DNA of 64,000 nucleotides, from assembly GCF_019320115.1 (NCBI RefSeq), contig NC_089584.1, positions 78,187,260 through 78,251,259 of the forward strand, read 5' to 3'. How positions within the stretch are numbered: position 1 is the first letter of the stretch; every line of letters starts with the position of its first letter. The notes beneath the pieces are model-generated. The model searched no databases, was not told the DNA's origin, and was given only the letters and a program-made list of their open reading frames with translations. Of the stretch, positions 1 through 10,467 are shown one piece after another. Source of the DNA: Miscanthus floridulus. Lineage: Eukaryota; Streptophyta; Magnoliopsida; Poales; Poaceae. The translations under genes and the position numbers were made by a program.

Positions 1-1
1 C

Positions 2-1522
2 GCCGTCACGCCCCCACGCAATGCCCTGCCGACCGCACGAAATGAGAACGTCGCTCTTGCACGACCTCAGCGCCCAGACCTAGAGTAACTCCGTGAGCTC
101 CAGGCCAAGGTTGAGCAAGACCAACTCCTTCTGCAGCAGCTTTGAGACTCTCTCGAACAGGAACAGCGAGGCCGCGGCGAAGGTGGGGGAGCCCGACGAA
201 GAGCTCGCGATGTGTATCACCGCATCCATGACGATGAAGGAAGCGAGCAACCCCCAGTCTTCAATCGCGCCAGCCAGAACATTGCGGCTATGGCAATGCT
301 GGTTCGCGCAATGCCCGAGCCTTCTACCACGGAGGGGCGGCGGGTCCGCGGCGAGCTCCGTGATCTCCTAGAGACCACTGCGGTTCAGCAGGCCGAGAGT
401 TTCGCCTCCCGACGGCGCGGGGGCGCCTCGAACCTTCTCACGGCACCACCTCGGTAGGACAGGGAAGCCCTAGCTCGTCCCGACCCTGACCGAGCACCGA
501 TAGCCCACAGGGTCCCCGTGCTTCTGGACCGCCTCGGCAATCGACACGAGGTGCAGGGAGACCATGAGGTGGTCAGCAGGCGACGACGCCACGACAACGA
601 GGGGCCCGCTCGGGGCTACCACCCACACCGAGGCGGTCGCTACGACAGCGGTGAGGACCGCAGTCCTTCCCCTGAGCTGCCAGGCCCTCGGGTCTTCAGC
701 AGGGCCATCCGTGCTGCTCCTTTCCCCGCCCGGTTCCGACAGCCGACCAATCTCGCAAAGTACAGCGGCGAGACCAACCCGGAGCTCTGGCTCGCCGATT
801 ACCACCTGGCCTACCAGCTAGGTGGCGCGGATGATGACCTGCTCATCATCCACAATCTCCCTTTGCTCTTGTCGGACTCGGCACAAGCCTGGCTCGAGCA
901 TCTCCCTCCCTCGCAAATCCACGACTGGCGCGACTTGGTTGGGATCTTCGTCGAGAACTTCCAGGGCACATACGTGCGCCCTAGGAATTCCTAGGATCTT
1001 AAGAGCTGTCGCCAGAAGCTGGATGAGTCTCTCCGAGACTTCATCCGGCGCTTCTCCAAACAGTGCACTGAGCTACCCAGCGTCGGCGACTCGGAGATCG
1101 TCCAGGCTTTCCTCTCCGGCACCACTTGTCAGGACTTGGTCCGAGAGTTAGGTCGCAACGTCCCGCGCTCTGCTGCCGCGCTCCTCGACATCGCCACCAG
1201 CTTCGCCTCAGGAGAAGAGGCTGTCGGAGCCCTCTTCCCCGACACCGATACCAAGGGTAAGCGGAGGGAAGAGGCCCCCGAGGCCTCAGCCTCCCACCTC
1301 CCTAAGAAAAAGAAAAAGGGGCGCCTGGGGAGGCAGGAAGTCCTGGAGGCTGATCTGGTTGCGACCACAGAGCGCAAGAATCCCCGAGGCCCCAAAGGCC
1401 CTAGGCCCTTCGACGACATGCTCAAGAAACCCTGCCCTTACCACCAGGGCCCGGTCAGGCACGCTCTTGAGGATTGCACCATGCTGCGGCGTTATTACAG
1501 CCAGGCTTGGGCTCCCCGATGA
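2..1522 (+). pseudogene. gag: gag polyprotein of the Tat-type gypsy element, with four in-frame stops
   Basis: One reading frame runs from base 2 to the stop at 1520-1522 but is broken by stops at 86-88, 143-145, 455-457 and 992-994. The central part around 760-1150 looks like the retrotransposon gag domain, with a WLADYHLAY-like segment followed by a helical stretch with QAWLEHLP and later DFIRRFSKQC. A lysine-rich patch at about 1303-1320 and a Cys/His-containing tail (CPYHQGPVRH) near 1435-1460 fit a nucleic-acid-binding C-terminus. Gag would form the virus-like particle in the cytoplasm. The true start is upstream of the window. The stop at 992 reads like a Trp codon changed to TAG. The frame is otherwise well kept, so decay is moderate. 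Confidence 0.8.
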
Positions 1523-2387
1523 TGACGCCAAGCAGAAAGGCGCCGGCGAGCGGGACGAAGACAAGGACGACGGGTTCCCCGAGGTACGCAACGCTTTCAT
1601 GATCTTCGGTGGGCCCTCGGCATGCCTTACGGTGCGGCAGCGCAAGAGGGAACGCCGAGAAGTCTTCTCGGTCAAGGTGGCCACCCCCTAGTACCTCGAC
1701 TGGTCTCAAGAGGCGATCACCTTCGATCGAGGTGACCACCCCGACCGTATTCTGAATCCCGGGCAGTACCCACTAGGTCGTCGACCCGATCATCGGCAAC
1801 ACCCGACTCTCCAAGGTGTTGATGGACGGAGGCAGCGGCCTCAACATCCTCTACGCCAACACCCTAGGAGCTCTTGGAGATCGACCGGTCGAGGCTACGA
1901 GGCGACGTCGCACCCTTCCACGGCATCGTGCTAGGGAAGCGCACGCGACCCCTCGGGCGCATCGACCTTCCTGTCTGCTTCGGCACCCCTTCCAACTACC
2001 GCAAGGAAGTCCTCACCTTCGAGGTAGTCGGGTTTGGGGGAGCCTACCATGCCATTCTAGGGCGACCGTGCTACGCCAAGTTCATGGCAGTGCCCAACTA
2101 TACCTACCTCAAGCTCAAGATGCCAGGCCCTAATGGTGTCATCACAATCGAGTCCATGTACGAACATGCATACGACTGCGACAGTCGAGTGCATCGAGTA
2201 CGCCGAGGCTCTTGCAGAGGCCGAGACCCTCATCGCCCACCTCGACCAACTCAGTGGCGAGGTGCCTGACTCCAAGCATCGCGCAGGGGCGTTCAAGCCC
2301 GCTGAAACCATCAAACTCATCCCGGTCGACCCCGCATGCCTCGATGACCGAGCGCTGAGGATGAGCGCCACCCTCGACATCAAATAG
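1503..2387 (+). pseudogene. aspartic protease and N-terminal pol region, frameshifted
   Basis: This region continues from gag in another frame. It shows the retroviral-type aspartic protease signature LMDGGSGLNI at 1819-1848, where the Asp is the expected catalytic residue, and a later hydrophobic strand (AYHAILGRP) near 2043-2070. The protein would cut the Gag-Pol precursor. The reading frame changes at about 1772, 1875 and 2180, and in-frame stops sit at 1689-1691 and 2385-2387, so no continuous product is possible. The part from about 2190 to 2387 is the linker that precedes RT in this lineage. Assignment rests on the DGGS motif and position between gag and RT. Confidence 0.75.
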
Positions 2388-2393
2388 GAAGCC

Positions 2394-3661
2394 GTGCTCG
2401 TTGACTTTCTCCGTGCGAACGCCGACATATTCGCATGGAGTCCCTCGGACATGCCGGGCATACCAAGGGAAGTCGCCGAGCATGCCCTGGACATCCGGGC
2501 TGGATCTAGACCGGCGAGGCAACGCCTGCGCCGCTTCGACGAAGAAAAGCGTAGGGCCATCGGAGAGGAGGTATAGAAACTCTTGGCGGCTGGGTTCATC
2601 AAGGAAGTATCCCACCCAGAGTGGTTGGCTAACCCCATTTTAGTCAAAAAGAAAAGCAGGAAATGGAGGATGTGTGTAGACTACACCGGTCTGAATAAAG
2701 CCTGTGCAAAGGTCCCCTTCCCATTACCTCGAATCGATCAAATCATTGATTCCACCGCAGGGTGCGAGACCCTGTCTTTCCTCGATGCGTACTCTGGTTA
2801 CCATCAGATCAAGATGAAAGAGTCCGACCAGCTCGCGACTTCTTTCATCACACCGTTTGGCATGTACTGCTACGTGACGATGCCCTTCGGCCTCAGAAAC
2901 GCAGGTGCCACGTACCAGCGGTGCATGACCCAGGTCTTTGGCGACAACATCGGGCAGACCGTCGAGGCCTACGTAGACGACATCGTGGTCAAAACCAGAA
3001 AGGCTGAAAAATCTCGTGAATGACCTGAGGGTGACCTTCAAATGCCTTAGAGAGAAGGGCATCAAGCTCAACCCCGAGAAGTGTGTGTTCGGGGTCCCCC
3101 GAGGCATGCTCTTGGGATTCATAGTCTCGGAACGCGGCATTGAGGCCAACCCAGAGAAGGTCTCGGCTATAACCAGCATGGGACCAATCAGAGACCTCAA
3201 GGGAGTACAGAGGGTCATGGGATGCCTTGTGGCCCTGAGCCGCTTCATCTCGCGCCTCGGCGAAAAAGGTTTGCCTCTGTACCGACTCTTGAGAAAGTCC
3301 AAGCTGTTTTTCTTAGACCCCCGAGGCCGAGGAAGCCCTCGACAGACTCAAGAGGCTGCTCACCAATCCTCCCTGTTCTGATACCCCCGAACCTTGGACT
3401 GAGGCCCTCTTACTCTACGTCGCCGCAACAACCCAAGTGGTCAGCGCCGCCATAGTAGTAGAGAGGCAGGAAGAAGGGCATACTCTGCCTACCCAGCGAT
3501 CGGTCTATTTCATCAGCGAGGTGCTCTCCAAGACCAAAGCGCGCTACCCCCACATCCAGAAGCTAGTCTACGCCGTGGTCCTAGGCCCGGCGCAAACTAC
3601 GCCACTACTTCGAGTCGCACCCAGTGACTGTGGTATCATCCTTCCCCCTTGGGCGAGATAG
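2394..3661 (+). pseudogene. Reverse transcriptase with connection domain, frameshifted
   Basis: The frame from 2394 holds the start of RT, has a stop at 2574-2576 just before the fingers domain, and continues in the same frame from 2583. Recognisable RT blocks are LVKKKSRKWRMCVDY (about 2643-2685), LDAYSGYHQI (about 2781-2810), MPFGLRNAGATYQ (about 2880-2918) and the catalytic YVDDIVV (about 2970-2990), where the paired Asp residues bind metal. The frame shifts at about 3012 into the thumb segment and again at about 3330 into the RNase H-like connection domain, which ends at 3659-3661. The enzyme would copy element RNA to DNA inside the particle. The active-site residues survive but the shifts destroy the enzyme. 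Confidence 0.85.
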
Positions 3662-3730
3662 TTCATAACCGGGAGGCCTCGGGCAGGATAGCCAAGTGGG
3701 CTGTCGAGCTTATGGGGGAAACCTTGACCT

Positions 3731-4200
3731 TTGCGCCTCGAAAGGCGATCAAGGTCTCAGGTCTTGGCCGATTTCATGGCTGAATGGACAGATACTCAAT
3801 TGCCACCTGCTCAGATTCAGACGGAGTGCTGGACCCTGTACTTCGACGGATCCCTGATGAAGACCGGGGCAGGCGTGGGTCTGCTCTTCATTTCGCCCCT
3901 CGGAGTACACATGCGCTACATGGTGCGGCTCCACTTCGCCGCCTCCAACAACGTGGCCGAATACGAGGCCCTCATCAATGGCTTACAAGTCGCCATCGAG
4001 CTTGGGGCACGGCGCCTCGACGTCCGAGGCGACTCGCGGCTCGTCATAGACCAAGTGATGAAGGAGTCAAACTGCCTTGACCCTAAAATGGAGGCTTACT
4101 AGCAAGATGGTGCGACGCCTAGAAGACAAGTTCGACGGTCTCGAACTAAATCACGTCGCGCGAAAGTACAACGAGGCCGCCGACGAGCTGGCAAAGATGG
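3731..4200 (+). pseudogene. RNase H domain of the gypsy pol
   Basis: This is the type I RNase H that follows the connection domain in Tat and Athila elements. Three acidic landmarks are visible in order: YFDGSL (about 3840-3857), AEYEALI (about 3958-3978) and RGDSRLVI (about 4026-4049). Downstream, HVARKYNEAADELAKM (about 4152-4199) matches the last RNase H block with its HxxRxxNxxAD pattern, but it lies in a different frame after a TAG at 4100-4102. The enzyme would remove the RNA strand during reverse transcription. An extra plant-type RNase H is common in this lineage; I did not test whether this is that second copy. Confidence 0.75.
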
Positions 4201-5645
4201 CCTCAGCACAGGGCCCCGGTCCCCCCGAACGTCTTCGCCAGAGACCTCCACAAACCGTCCATCGGCTGCACCTCGACAATAGAGGAGGGCCCACCTGGGG
4301 AACCCATGGCAAAGCCAAACACCCCCTCTGCTGCCGAGACCCCCTCGACCAAGCCCGAGGTCATGGAAGTCAACTGCCGAGCCTCCGCAGAATGATCAGG
4401 ACGCGGATTGGCGAGTCCCGTTCCTCGATTGGCTTGACCGGGGGGAGCTTCCCGACGACCGAACTGAAGCACGACGGCTTGCGCGCCGAGCCAAGACCTA
4501 CGCCCTCTACAATGGCGAATTATACAGGCGAAGTCCCTCAGGCAGTCCTTCAACGATGCATCAGTTCCGAGGCGGGCCAAGCCCTGCTTTGGGACTTACA
4601 CGCAGGCGCCTGCGGGCACCATGCGGCGCCTCGGACGCTCGTAGGGAACGCTTTCCGCCAAGGGTTCTACTGGCCGACGGCGGTCGCCGACGCTACCAAG
4701 CTAATACGCTCCTGCGAAGGATGCCAGTACTACGCTCGGCAGACACATCTCCCGGCCCTGGCCTTGCAAACCATCCCCATCACATGGCCGTTCGCCGTGT
4801 GGGGGCTCGACATGGTCGGGCCTCTGCAAAAGGCCCCCGGGGGCTACACCCATCTACTGGTATCAATCGACAAGTTCTCCAAATGGATCGAGGCCCGTCC
4901 GATCAATCGAATCAAATCCGAGCAAGCGGTGCTGTTCTTCACTGACATTATCCACCGGTTCGGGGTCCCCAACACCATCATCACCGACAACGGGACGCAG
5001 TTCACCGGCAAAAAGTTCCTGACGTTTTGCGACGACCACCACATCCGTGTGGCCTGGTCGGCCATAGGACACCCAAGGACCAACGGCCAAGTAGAGCGTG
5101 CCAACGGCATGATCCTACAAGGCCTCAAGCCAAGAATTCACAACCGGTTGAAAAAGTTTGGCAAGAAATGGCTCGCCGAGCTCCCATCGGTCATCTGGAG
5201 CCTGAGGAACACTCCGAGCCGAGCCACGGGGTTCACGCCTTTCTTCCTAGTCTATGGGGCCGAGGCCATCCTCCCCACCGACCTGGAATATGGTTCCCCG
5301 AGGCTGCAAGCCTATAACGAACAAAGCAACCGCACAACCCGAGAGGACGCCCTCGATCAGCTGGAGGAAGCCCGAGACGTCGCGCTACTACACTCGGCCA
5401 AGTATCAGCAGAGCCTGCGGCGCTATCAGGCCCGACGCGTCCGAGGCCGAGACCTGAAGGTAGGCGACCTGGTGCTGAGGCTAGCACAGAGCAACAAGGG
5501 TCGCCACAAGCTGACCCCGCCATGGGAAGGACCGTACGTCATCGCCCAAGTCCTGAAGCCCGGGACCTACAAGCTGGCCAACGAGAAGGGCGAAATCTTC
5601 ACCAACGCTTGGAACATAGAACAGCTACGTCGCTTTTATCCCTAA
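4077..5645 (+). CDS. Integrase of the gypsy element (long open frame, partly out of frame at its N-terminal part)
   Basis: The frame is open for 522 codons. From about codon 160 it is a full integrase: an HHCC zinc module (HAGACGHH to CEGCQYY, about 4601-4731), then the catalytic core with GLDMVGP (about 4804-4824), ITDNGTQF (about 4980-5003) and GQVERAN (about 5086-5106), which supply D, D and E. After this comes a C-terminal GPY-type segment (PPWEGPYVI, about 5515-5541), which in this family contributes to DNA binding and target choice. Codons 50-157 read as unrelated Pro/Arg-rich sequence; the neighbouring frame there looks like the real linker. So two shifts near 4225 and 4545 cancel out. 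The internal Met used as start is not a genuine start. The product would normally be cut from Pol and insert the cDNA in the nucleus. Confidence 0.85.
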   Translation: MTLKWRLTSKMVRRLEDKFDGLELNHVARKYNEAADELAKMASAQGPGPPERLRQRPPQTVHRLHLDNRGGPTWGTHGKAKHPLCCRDPLDQARGHGSQLPSLRRMIRTRIGESRSSIGLTGGSFPTTELKHDGLRAEPRPTPSTMANYTGEVPQAVLQRCISSEAGQALLWDLHAGACGHHAAPRTLVGNAFRQGFYWPTAVADATKLIRSCEGCQYYARQTHLPALALQTIPITWPFAVWGLDMVGPLQKAPGGYTHLLVSIDKFSKWIEARPINRIKSEQAVLFFTDIIHRFGVPNTIITDNGTQFTGKKFLTFCDDHHIRVAWSAIGHPRTNGQVERANGMILQGLKPRIHNRLKKFGKKWLAELPSVIWSLRNTPSRATGFTPFFLVYGAEAILPTDLEYGSPRLQAYNEQSNRTTREDALDQLEEARDVALLHSAKYQQSLRRYQARRVRGRDLKVGDLVLRLAQSNKGRHKLTPPWEGPYVIAQVLKPGTYKLANEKGEIFTNAWNIEQLRRFYP

Positions 5646-6215
5646 ATTTCCAAGCATTGTATATATCGTTTCTCGAAATGCAATTAAAAAAGCGCTCTTT
5701 AGTTGGTCTTTACTTTTCGAGAAACCCCCCGAGCCCACAGTAGGTCTCGGCAGTACAATAAACACAATAAGGGAGACTCGGCTCTGCCTTAGCAGAACCA
5801 AGCCTCCCTCGGGGGCTAGATGGGGGACTTCCCCTAGGTCCCACGCGCCTTTTTTTAGTTGCTTTTCGAAAAAATTCCTACGCCAAGTCTCTAGCAGGCT
5901 CTGACGAATCATTTGTAGAGACTCCTCGGACCAAGGTCTGTTTCCTAAGCAAGAGGCCGGCTGAGTCGCGAGACGGCCTACGCCCCCGGGTTACGGCACT
6001 CCCTCACTACCTCTCGCTCAAGGGACGGCTTAGGCCCCAAAGGGGTGTTTTGCAAACGAAATCGGATCAGGAGCAACAGAGGGCAAAGGCTCGGAAACAT
6101 GAGAAAAACAACTAAGAAACACAAATACGTCAGAAATAAAAGCCTCGACGGCCACAAACGTTATGATACAAAAATAACCCCTATTCTATCTTTACATAGC
6201 CCCCTGGGGCCCAGA
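5646..6215. other. Spacer between integrase and the antisense gene
   Basis: No coding pattern is seen here. It contains a purine-rich string, ctcgggggcta (about 5807-5817), almost the same as the stretch next to the 3' LTR at 12034-12045. It may be a decoy or extra plus-strand primer site, which is speculative. The two opposing genes converge on this spacer, so their transcript ends should lie here. Confidence 0.5.
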
Positions 6216-9200
6216 TTAAGGCTCAGGGCCCCCAGCACCGGCAGAGGGTAGGGGAGGAACCACCTCATCTTCAAAGAGCGTCGCCAGCGCCGTGCCAGGG
6301 CCTTCCGCCGCCTCCAGCAGCTTCGCGACCGCCGCGTGGGCCTCCTCGTCATCATCAGGCAGAACGTAGCCATCACTGATGGCCTGGGAGGTCGACGCCA
6401 AGGTAGTGAGAGGAGATGACGGCCATCGCCCGCTTGACACCCGTGTGCAGCGCCCCTCGGAGCCGCTCGCGCATCTGGCTGCTCAGCGCAATCAAGCGGC
6501 TCCCCAAGGGAGCTGCCCGACTGAACCCCCTCGACTTCCAGGGCCTCGTAGGCGGAAAGGGCAGCACGCTTTAGCACCTCGTGCTCCCCGATCTCGGTCT
6601 CGAGCACCGTCTGCACCGCGCTGGAAGCCTCGGTGGCCCGAACGACCTCCGCCTCTGACTCTGCACCACAGGAAAATGAAATAAGGTCGAGCCAGAGAAA
6701 AAACAACCTAAGTTAGGGACGGGAGCCCACGGAGCTCACCCTTGGCCTTCAGCTCCCAGCGTCGGGTCTCGGCCTGGCAGGCCTCGGCTTTCGCCTTCAA
6801 CCGCTGGGCCTCGACTCGAGAGGCCTCGGCCACCCTGGAGGCTTCACTCCCTAGCTCTGTGTCATACGAGGAAGTTAGGAAGCGAACATAAGGGGAAGAA
6901 AACAAAACAAGGGGACTCAAACTCACCCTCGACCATCCCCCTCAAAACCACAGCCTCGAATTGCGAGGCCTCAGCCGCAGCAAGGGCCTCGTTCAGAGCG
7001 CCTTTGGTCAGCCGGTGCGCACTCTCCTCTGCCCCCAGCTGCCCGGCGAGGGCCTTGCCCGAGGTCATCGCTTCTTTAGCCCGGGACCTGAAGGCATCCC
7101 GGTCGCTGACGGCGCGGGTAAGCTCCTCCTCCAGCTCCTTGATCCGCGCCGCCAAGGGGGCGAGCTACGTCTAGGGCCGTGGCCGCCTCGACCTTCGCGT
7201 CGGCACAGCGAAGGCGGAGGTCCTCCACCTCCACGCTTCGGGCCAACAGAAGCTCGTTAGCATCGGCAAGAAGGCCCCTCTGCCTCTGAAGCTGGTCCTA
7301 GATTCCCCTCTCCCATCGGAGGAAGACCGACTTCCCGAGGGACCGGGTCTCGAGCTCCTGAGGAGGCAGAGCAGAGGTCGTCGATTGCAACAAAACCAAG
7401 GAAAGAACAACGTCGCGCGAGAAAGGAAAACACGAACCTGAGCGACTCCGGGCAGGTCGTCGGCCACCACGGACAGCGCCGTCCGTAGCGACCGTTCCGC
7501 CAGCTCGCGGTACTGCTCGAAGGTACTCCAGTGCCCGCCCTCGGCCGTGTCCTCGAGGGCGAACAAAGGCTCCCCCTCAGGGTCGTCCCAGCTCTGCCAC
7601 AGTACCCGGGGTGATCCCACCCGCGGGGCTCGGGTCGCACCCGCACAAGGGCCGAGCTTCCCTCGTCTAAGAGCGGCGCCGGCTGCTCCACGGCGTCGGT
7701 CTCCTCGGCGCCAACCACCTCCCGTGCCCGGGAAGTATCGTCGGAGGAGATCGGATAGACCTCCGTCTCCCGGGCACTCTCCCGCAACAACGGCGGGCCC
7801 TGAGCCAAGGGCGCGGCCGAGGCCTCCGCCGCCGACATCTCCGCCTCCTGCACAGACTGGCCTCGCTGCCATCACGACGGCCGTGGTGACCTCGGGGGCT
7901 CCGGCCTCTGCAGTCACGGCCTCGGCGGTCTCGGGGGCTCCGGCCTCCGTCATTATGGCCTCGGCAGACGTAGAAGCGCCGGCCGCGGACACTGCGGTCT
8001 CGGCGGTCATGGGCGCCGGGGCCCCCATCGCCTCAGCCCCGGAGGCCCCGGGAGCCTCGGCAACAAAGGGCACGACGGCCCCATCCGACCGTGTAGGGGC
8101 CGCCTCGGCAACCCTTCCTTGGGCAGCCGGTTCCTATGGGTCCACCCTCGCCGACGCCGCGCCGCGCTGGATGGCGGCTTGTGCCTCCGCCACCCAAGTG
8201 GGCAGAGGAGCCGGGGCTCGCCTTAAGCGCTTTAAGGGGCGCCAAGGGGAGGTCGTCCGCAGGCCGCTTCCTGACTAAAGAAAATCAACCTATAGGGTCA
8301 GCACGAGACCAAAAAAGCGAATGGAAGACACCATAACCCCGCCAAAAACACACTTACTTTGAACGGGGCAGCCCCAGCTTCGCCACAGCAAACCTCCTCC
8401 GCAACGGCGGAGGCGGCGGCAGGGGCGTCGCATCCGTATCCACTGGCGCCGGTCGGTCCTCGGCGGACCCCGGCGCCCCTTCGACCCTCTGCGGGGCCGG
8501 TGGCGTCGCCTCCACCGCCGCCGGCTCCTACCGCGACCGCCGAGCTTACCGGGCTGACGACGCGTTTGCCTAACGCCCGCAGCCTCGGGCGTGTCGGCCA
8601 CGGCCCCTGGAGGGGGCCACCGCCGGCCCCGGGTCCGCTTCCTCTCCCCTTCCCGGGGGTGCCAGGCTGCTTACCGACTGCCCCGGGCGCCACCTCCTCG
8701 ACGTCCGGAAGGTGGTCTAGGGGGCCTCGCCCCACCACGCCCTTGTCATTCCCGTCCGAGGCCTCCGTCGACAACGACGTCGACTGGGGACTCCTCCAAC
8801 GGGAGACCTTCCTTCCGTTGCTGACGGCGGTGCTTATCCAACGCCTCCGTCGCAAGGATGTGCTTCGTGCGCTTCGCCGCCTTAGCATCCTTCCGCTTCT
8901 TCTGCGCGTCGGCGTGAGCGCGGTTAATCGCCCGCTGCCCCACGTCCTCGGGAACGGGCGGCGGGGAGGAGCGCACGTCCCTCATCCCCTGAACAAACCA
9001 CAAACGCGCATAAGGAAACAAGGGATAAAGAGAGATTGAGGAGGCTCAGAGGCTGCAGCGGCACTCGACTTACCAGCGAAAGAAACCCCCGCGACGGTCG
9101 CATCGCTGAAGGGGGTCAGGTTGCCGCCCCTCAACTTCACATCTACCGTCTCCCCCACCCGACTGGTGAATCTCCTCAGTCGGAGAGGGCGGAGGAAGAC

Positions 9201-9995
9201 ATCCGGGTGCCTTCGACGGGCTCACCCGGCCTCATCTCGAACAGCCGCCGCCGTCGAGCCATCAGCGGCAGCACCCTCCGGCGGTGGAAGGCGGCCACGA
9301 CCACAGCGACGGTGAGGCCATGGTTCCGCAGCCTCGCCAGCCCCTCCAGGAGCGGCTCCAGCTTGGGCTGGTCGACCTTCGGGACGCCCCATTTCCATTT
9401 CTCCGGGCAACTCCCCACAATCCGCCCAGTATAAGGGGGAAGTCCCCCGTCGTCGTTGCGGAGGTAGAACCAACTCGTGTACCACCGGCGGTTGGAGGAC
9501 GCGAGTTGGGCCGGGATGTAGAGGTGCAGGCGGTCCTGACGCACTTGGAGAGTGCAGCCTCCGGCCCTCGACGCCTTCCTCTTGCCCGACGTGCCTGTCG
9601 GCTTGGTAGTATGCCCCGCCCGGAACAGGTGGAGCCACAAATCCCAATGGGGAGCGATCCCCAAATACCCCTCGCAGACGGCAACAAAGATAGCCGCCTG
9701 AGCGATGGAGTTGGGATTAAAATTGTGGAGCTCCACTCCGTAGTAATGCGGGAGCGCCCGCATGAACCGGTCCGCCGGAACGCCGAGGCCGCGCTCGTGG
9801 AAGGAGACGAAGCTCACTGATGTAGCCATCGCGGGGCCTCGGCTCCAGCTCGCCGTACGGAGCAATCCACTCCGGCCTACTAGGGTCTGTCACCGGGCGG
9901 AGGAGTCCACCGTCGACAAGCGACTGGAGCATCTCCTCAGTGACATCCGACGGATCCCAGGGGTCCGCCTCGACAACGACGACGTTGCCGGCCAT
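6216..9995 (-). pseudogene. Antisense spliced gene of the Tat-type element ('transposase (putative) gypsy type' domain plus coiled-coil tail)
   Basis: The gene starts with an ATG at 9995 and reads toward lower coordinates. Good splice sites give six exons: 9995-9074, 8988-8358, 8274-7438, 7357-6927, 6856-6740 and 6660-6216. Most introns begin GTAAGT or GTGAG and end CAG or TAG, and each is about 70-85 bp. Exon 1 carries the domain described in Pfam as 'transposase (putative) gypsy type' (HERGLGVPADRF, YLGIAPHWDLW). Later exons are Ala/Glu/Arg-rich and likely coiled coil. The frame shifts near 9820, between the first 60 codons and the domain, so this copy is broken. Such antisense genes accompany Tat elements in grasses; their function is unknown and the domain name does not prove transposase activity. 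Confidence 0.75.
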
Positions 9996-10177
9996 GAATG
10001 CGATGGAGGAATCGGGCGCGGCGGTGAGTTTTTCTCCCTCCCTCCATGCTCTCGCTTTTTTCTCGCTTTCTCCCTAGACTCGCTCTTCTCTCCTCTTCTT
10101 CCCGGCACCCGCTGCTCTGGCGACGGCTCGACGGAGGAGGCAGGCAAGGTAAGATAAGGAGGGGCGAGACTCTTCGG

Positions 10178-10187
10178 GTATTTATGC
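10178..10187 (-). promoter_or_regulatory. Likely TATA box of the antisense gene
   Basis: Read on the minus strand the sequence is gcataaatac, about 185 bases before the ATG at 9995. Its position and AT content in otherwise GC-rich DNA fit a core promoter. A pyrimidine-rich leader follows. Confidence 0.5.
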
Positions 10188-10467
10188 AGGGAGGAGGTGA
10201 AACGAACGGGCGATGAAATCAGGGAGGTTTTCCCCGTCCGGCGCGGTTAACCACGAGCCGATTTCGGCGGCCCACGCGCCCACGTCTCCCGCATTAAATG
10301 CAGTGAACAGTTACGTCCCGTCCATCACGTCGCACTCGCCCACTACGGCAGCAGGCGTCGTTTCGCCTCCCCGTGAAACCGCCTCAAAAGGCGCGCCACC
10401 CGCGGCCGAGCCGATAGGGAGGACATTTCCCGCGGCCTGTTCCTTTCATAGGAAGGAATCGGGCTCT

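Noticed and set aside
7547..9039. Long + strand frames rich in Pro and Ala (243 and 226 codons)
   Set aside because: They are shadows of the antisense gene; the minus strand has splice sites and a known domain while these frames have neither.
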